Positions 13,112-14,613 of a stretch of DNA of 14,613 bases are shown piece by piece; position 1 is the stretch's first letter; every line of letters starts with the position of its first letter. The notes beneath the pieces were generated by a model. It saw only the letters and a list, made by a program, of their open reading frames with translations, did no database searches and was not told the origin of the DNA. The translations under genes and the position numbers were made by a program. Origin of the DNA: Actinomycetota bacterium (GTDB taxonomy: Bacteria > Actinomycetota > UBA4738); contig VAYC01000029.1 in assembly GCA_005885025.1 (NCBI GenBank), positions 1 to 14,613 on the forward strand, given 5' to 3'.

Positions 13112-14613
13112 TTGAGATCCGGCGCCATGCGACCGCGAGGACGATCGTTCGTGGTAGCGGCCCTGATGGCGGTGTGCCTTGCGGGCTTCAAGGAGCCGGC
13201 GAAGGCAGGGGTCGGCAGCGTCACGGTGACGCTCACCCCGGTCGGCCCCGCCTCGCTGCCGCAGGGGTATGCCTTCACCATCAAGGCGACGGCTTCGAAC
13301 CCCGACCCCGGGCCGGCTCAGGTCCTGGTGGTTTTCACTCTCACGCAGGAAGGTGGTTCGTCAGTCGACTCGCGGGACTGGACCATCACTGTCCCCGGCC
13401 TCGGCTCCCCCACGACCCGATTCAACCTGACGCCGTCCCAGTGGTTCACGGCCCTGGGCAGCTACGACATCGTCCCGAAGATCGACGGGCAGCCGGTCGG
13501 GGGAGCCGCCTCGGTCGACGTGCTGGCCCCCGTGGTGGTTCCTCCCGTCTTCCAGGACGTGACGAGTAGTGCCGGCCTGGACACCGTCCTACCCGGGCCG
13601 AACTGCGGCCGGTTCGGCACCGGAGCTGCGTGGGGCGACGCGAACGGCGATGGCCGGCTGGACCTGTACGTTCCAGATGAGCGGGGGCCCGCCCAGCTGT
13701 GGATCCAGGACTCTCCGGGGCACTTCCGCGACGAGGCGGCCAGCCGCGGCGTCGACAACCGGGGGCGAGTGGGGATGGGAGCGGAGTTCGTCGATTACGA
13801 CAGCGATGGCGACTCGGATCTCTACGTCGTCAACGACGGTATCAACCGCCTCTACCAGAACGACGGGACCGGACACTTCACCGACGTGGCTGCGCATGCC
13901 GGAGTGGCCGATCCGGGAGCCGGGCCGAGCGCGGCGTGGGGCGACTACGACAACGACGGTAGCCTCGACCTGTACGTGGTGAACTACGCCGACTGCACCT
14001 CGCATGCGCAGCCCGACAAGCTCTTCCACAACGAGGGGGACGGGACCTTTACCGACCAGACGTCGCTGCTCGGGCCTCCCGACGCCACAACCGGGGAAGG
14101 TTTTCAGGCAGCGTGGTTCGACTTCGACGGAGACGGGGACCAGGACCTGTATCTGGCCAACGACAAGCTCCCGAAAGGGATGCCTGGAAACCGGATGTGG
14201 AGGAACGACGGAGCCGGTGGCGGAGGCGTATGGACGTTCACCGACATCTCCGAGTTGAGCGGTACCAACTGGATCATGGCCGCCATGGGCATCGGGATTG
14301 CGGACTTCGACCACGACCTGGACTTCGACTTCGCCGTCTCGAACATCGAAGGCAACGTGCTGGCCCGCAACAATGGCGACGGTACTTTCACCGACGTGGC
14401 TCGCGCAGCCAGGGTGGATAGGCCCTTCCAATTCGCCGGCCGGCACTCGATCACCTGGGGTCTGTCCTTCTACGACTTCAACCTGGACGGGTGGGAGGAT
14501 CTCTACGTGGCCGCCGGAGACATCTCCGGGACCGCTGCCCAGCCCAACGAGGTGTTCGTCAGCGATCGCGCGGGCCGCTTCCTCGACCTGTCGGCCCCGA
14601 GTCGAGCCGATGA
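13112..14613 (+). CDS. Secreted FG-GAP/VCBS-repeat protein (partial, runs off the window)
   Basis: The frame is open to the last base, so at least 500 residues are present and the C terminus is missing. A signal peptide ('RPRGRSFVVAALMAVCLAGF', cleavage near 'AKA') is followed by an Ig-like domain of about 110 residues, then a propeller of calcium-binding FG-GAP/VCBS blades. Six DxDxDG-type loops begin at nucleotides 13637, 13793, 13943, 14120, 14303 and 14474 ('DANGDGRLD', 'DYDSDGDSD', 'DYDNDGSLD', 'DFDGDGDQD', 'DFDHDLDFD', 'DFNLDGWED'), 50-61 residues apart. The fifth is degenerate, lacking the glycine. 'FTDV' and 'LY..NDGTG.F' between blades resemble CRTAC1-type proteins, which often end in an ASPIC/UnbV domain; that part would lie outside the window. 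Likely an extracellular adhesion or binding protein. TTG 13112 is chosen for its Shine-Dalgarno; ATG 13127 is the alternative. Confidence 0.82.
   Translation, partial: MRSGAMRPRGRSFVVAALMAVCLAGFKEPAKAGVGSVTVTLTPVGPASLPQGYAFTIKATASNPDPGPAQVLVVFTLTQEGGSSVDSRDWTITVPGLGSPTTRFNLTPSQWFTALGSYDIVPKIDGQPVGGAASVDVLAPVVVPPVFQDVTSSAGLDTVLPGPNCGRFGTGAAWGDANGDGRLDLYVPDERGPAQLWIQDSPGHFRDEAASRGVDNRGRVGMGAEFVDYDSDGDSDLYVVNDGINRLYQNDGTGHFTDVAAHAGVADPGAGPSAAWGDYDNDGSLDLYVVNYADCTSHAQPDKLFHNEGDGTFTDQTSLLGPPDATTGEGFQAAWFDFDGDGDQDLYLANDKLPKGMPGNRMWRNDGAGGGGVWTFTDISELSGTNWIMAAMGIGIADFDHDLDFDFAVSNIEGNVLARNNGDGTFTDVARAARVDRPFQFAGRHSITWGLSFYDFNLDGWEDLYVAAGDISGTAAQPNEVFVSDRAGRFLDLSAPSRAD

Noticed and set aside
13174..14258. 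Several frames (13174-13569, 13569-13982, 14004-14258) as separate small genes or a frameshifted gene
   Set aside because: One uninterrupted frame from 13112 to the window end encodes the signal peptide, Ig-like domain and all six calcium loops, so the others are shadows.
1..14613. CRISPR array, insertion sequence, phage or toxin-antitoxin system
   Set aside because: No regularly spaced direct repeats apart from protein-coding blade repeats, and no transposase, integrase or small toxin-like gene pair, were seen on either strand.

Overview
The window is high-GC bacterial chromosome that looks actinobacterial: GTG and TTG starts, tightly packed genes, an ECF sigma factor paired with a membrane protein, and several exported proteins. 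I cannot name a genus. The long, Bacillus-type SRP RNA next to dnaX argues against a textbook streptomycete or mycobacterium and fits a deep-branching, probably uncultured soil lineage. That placement is inference.

Layout. 1-225 is the end of a membrane-anchored protein gene. 229-1188 (-) is branched-chain aminotransferase ilvE. 1284-4756 (+) is a three-gene unit: a FluG/nodulin-type amidohydrolase, an APC-family amino acid/amine permease, and a class I glutamine amidotransferase-like protein whose only well-placed start is a CTG overlapping the permease stop. Facing it, and ending five bases away, is a FluG/NodGS-type glutamine synthetase-like ligase (4762-6138, -). It is the last gene of a minus-strand run of ECF sigma factor (7353-7829), sigma-linked membrane beta-propeller protein (6173-7360), then the ligase. 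The amidohydrolase and ligase correspond to the two halves of the fused eukaryotic FluG/NodGS proteins. With permease and amidotransferase they make a plausible gamma-glutamylation route for importing and processing an amine or amide. The substrate is unknown.

7940-8215 (+) encodes a long-form SRP RNA with an Alu domain, followed by dnaX (8240-9979) and recR (9979-10572), a housekeeping DNA replication/repair unit that lacks the ybaB/ebfC gene often found between dnaX and recR.

From 10650 to the window end lie four consecutive plus-strand genes for exported proteins: a cupredoxin-like blue copper protein, a six-blade Kelch-like propeller, a Tat-exported protein with 19 cysteines, and an FG-GAP/VCBS calcium-binding-repeat protein that runs off the right edge. 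No tRNA, rRNA, CRISPR array, insertion sequence or phage gene was seen. The main candidate for something little described is the split FluG-like cluster and its possible link to an ECF sigma system.
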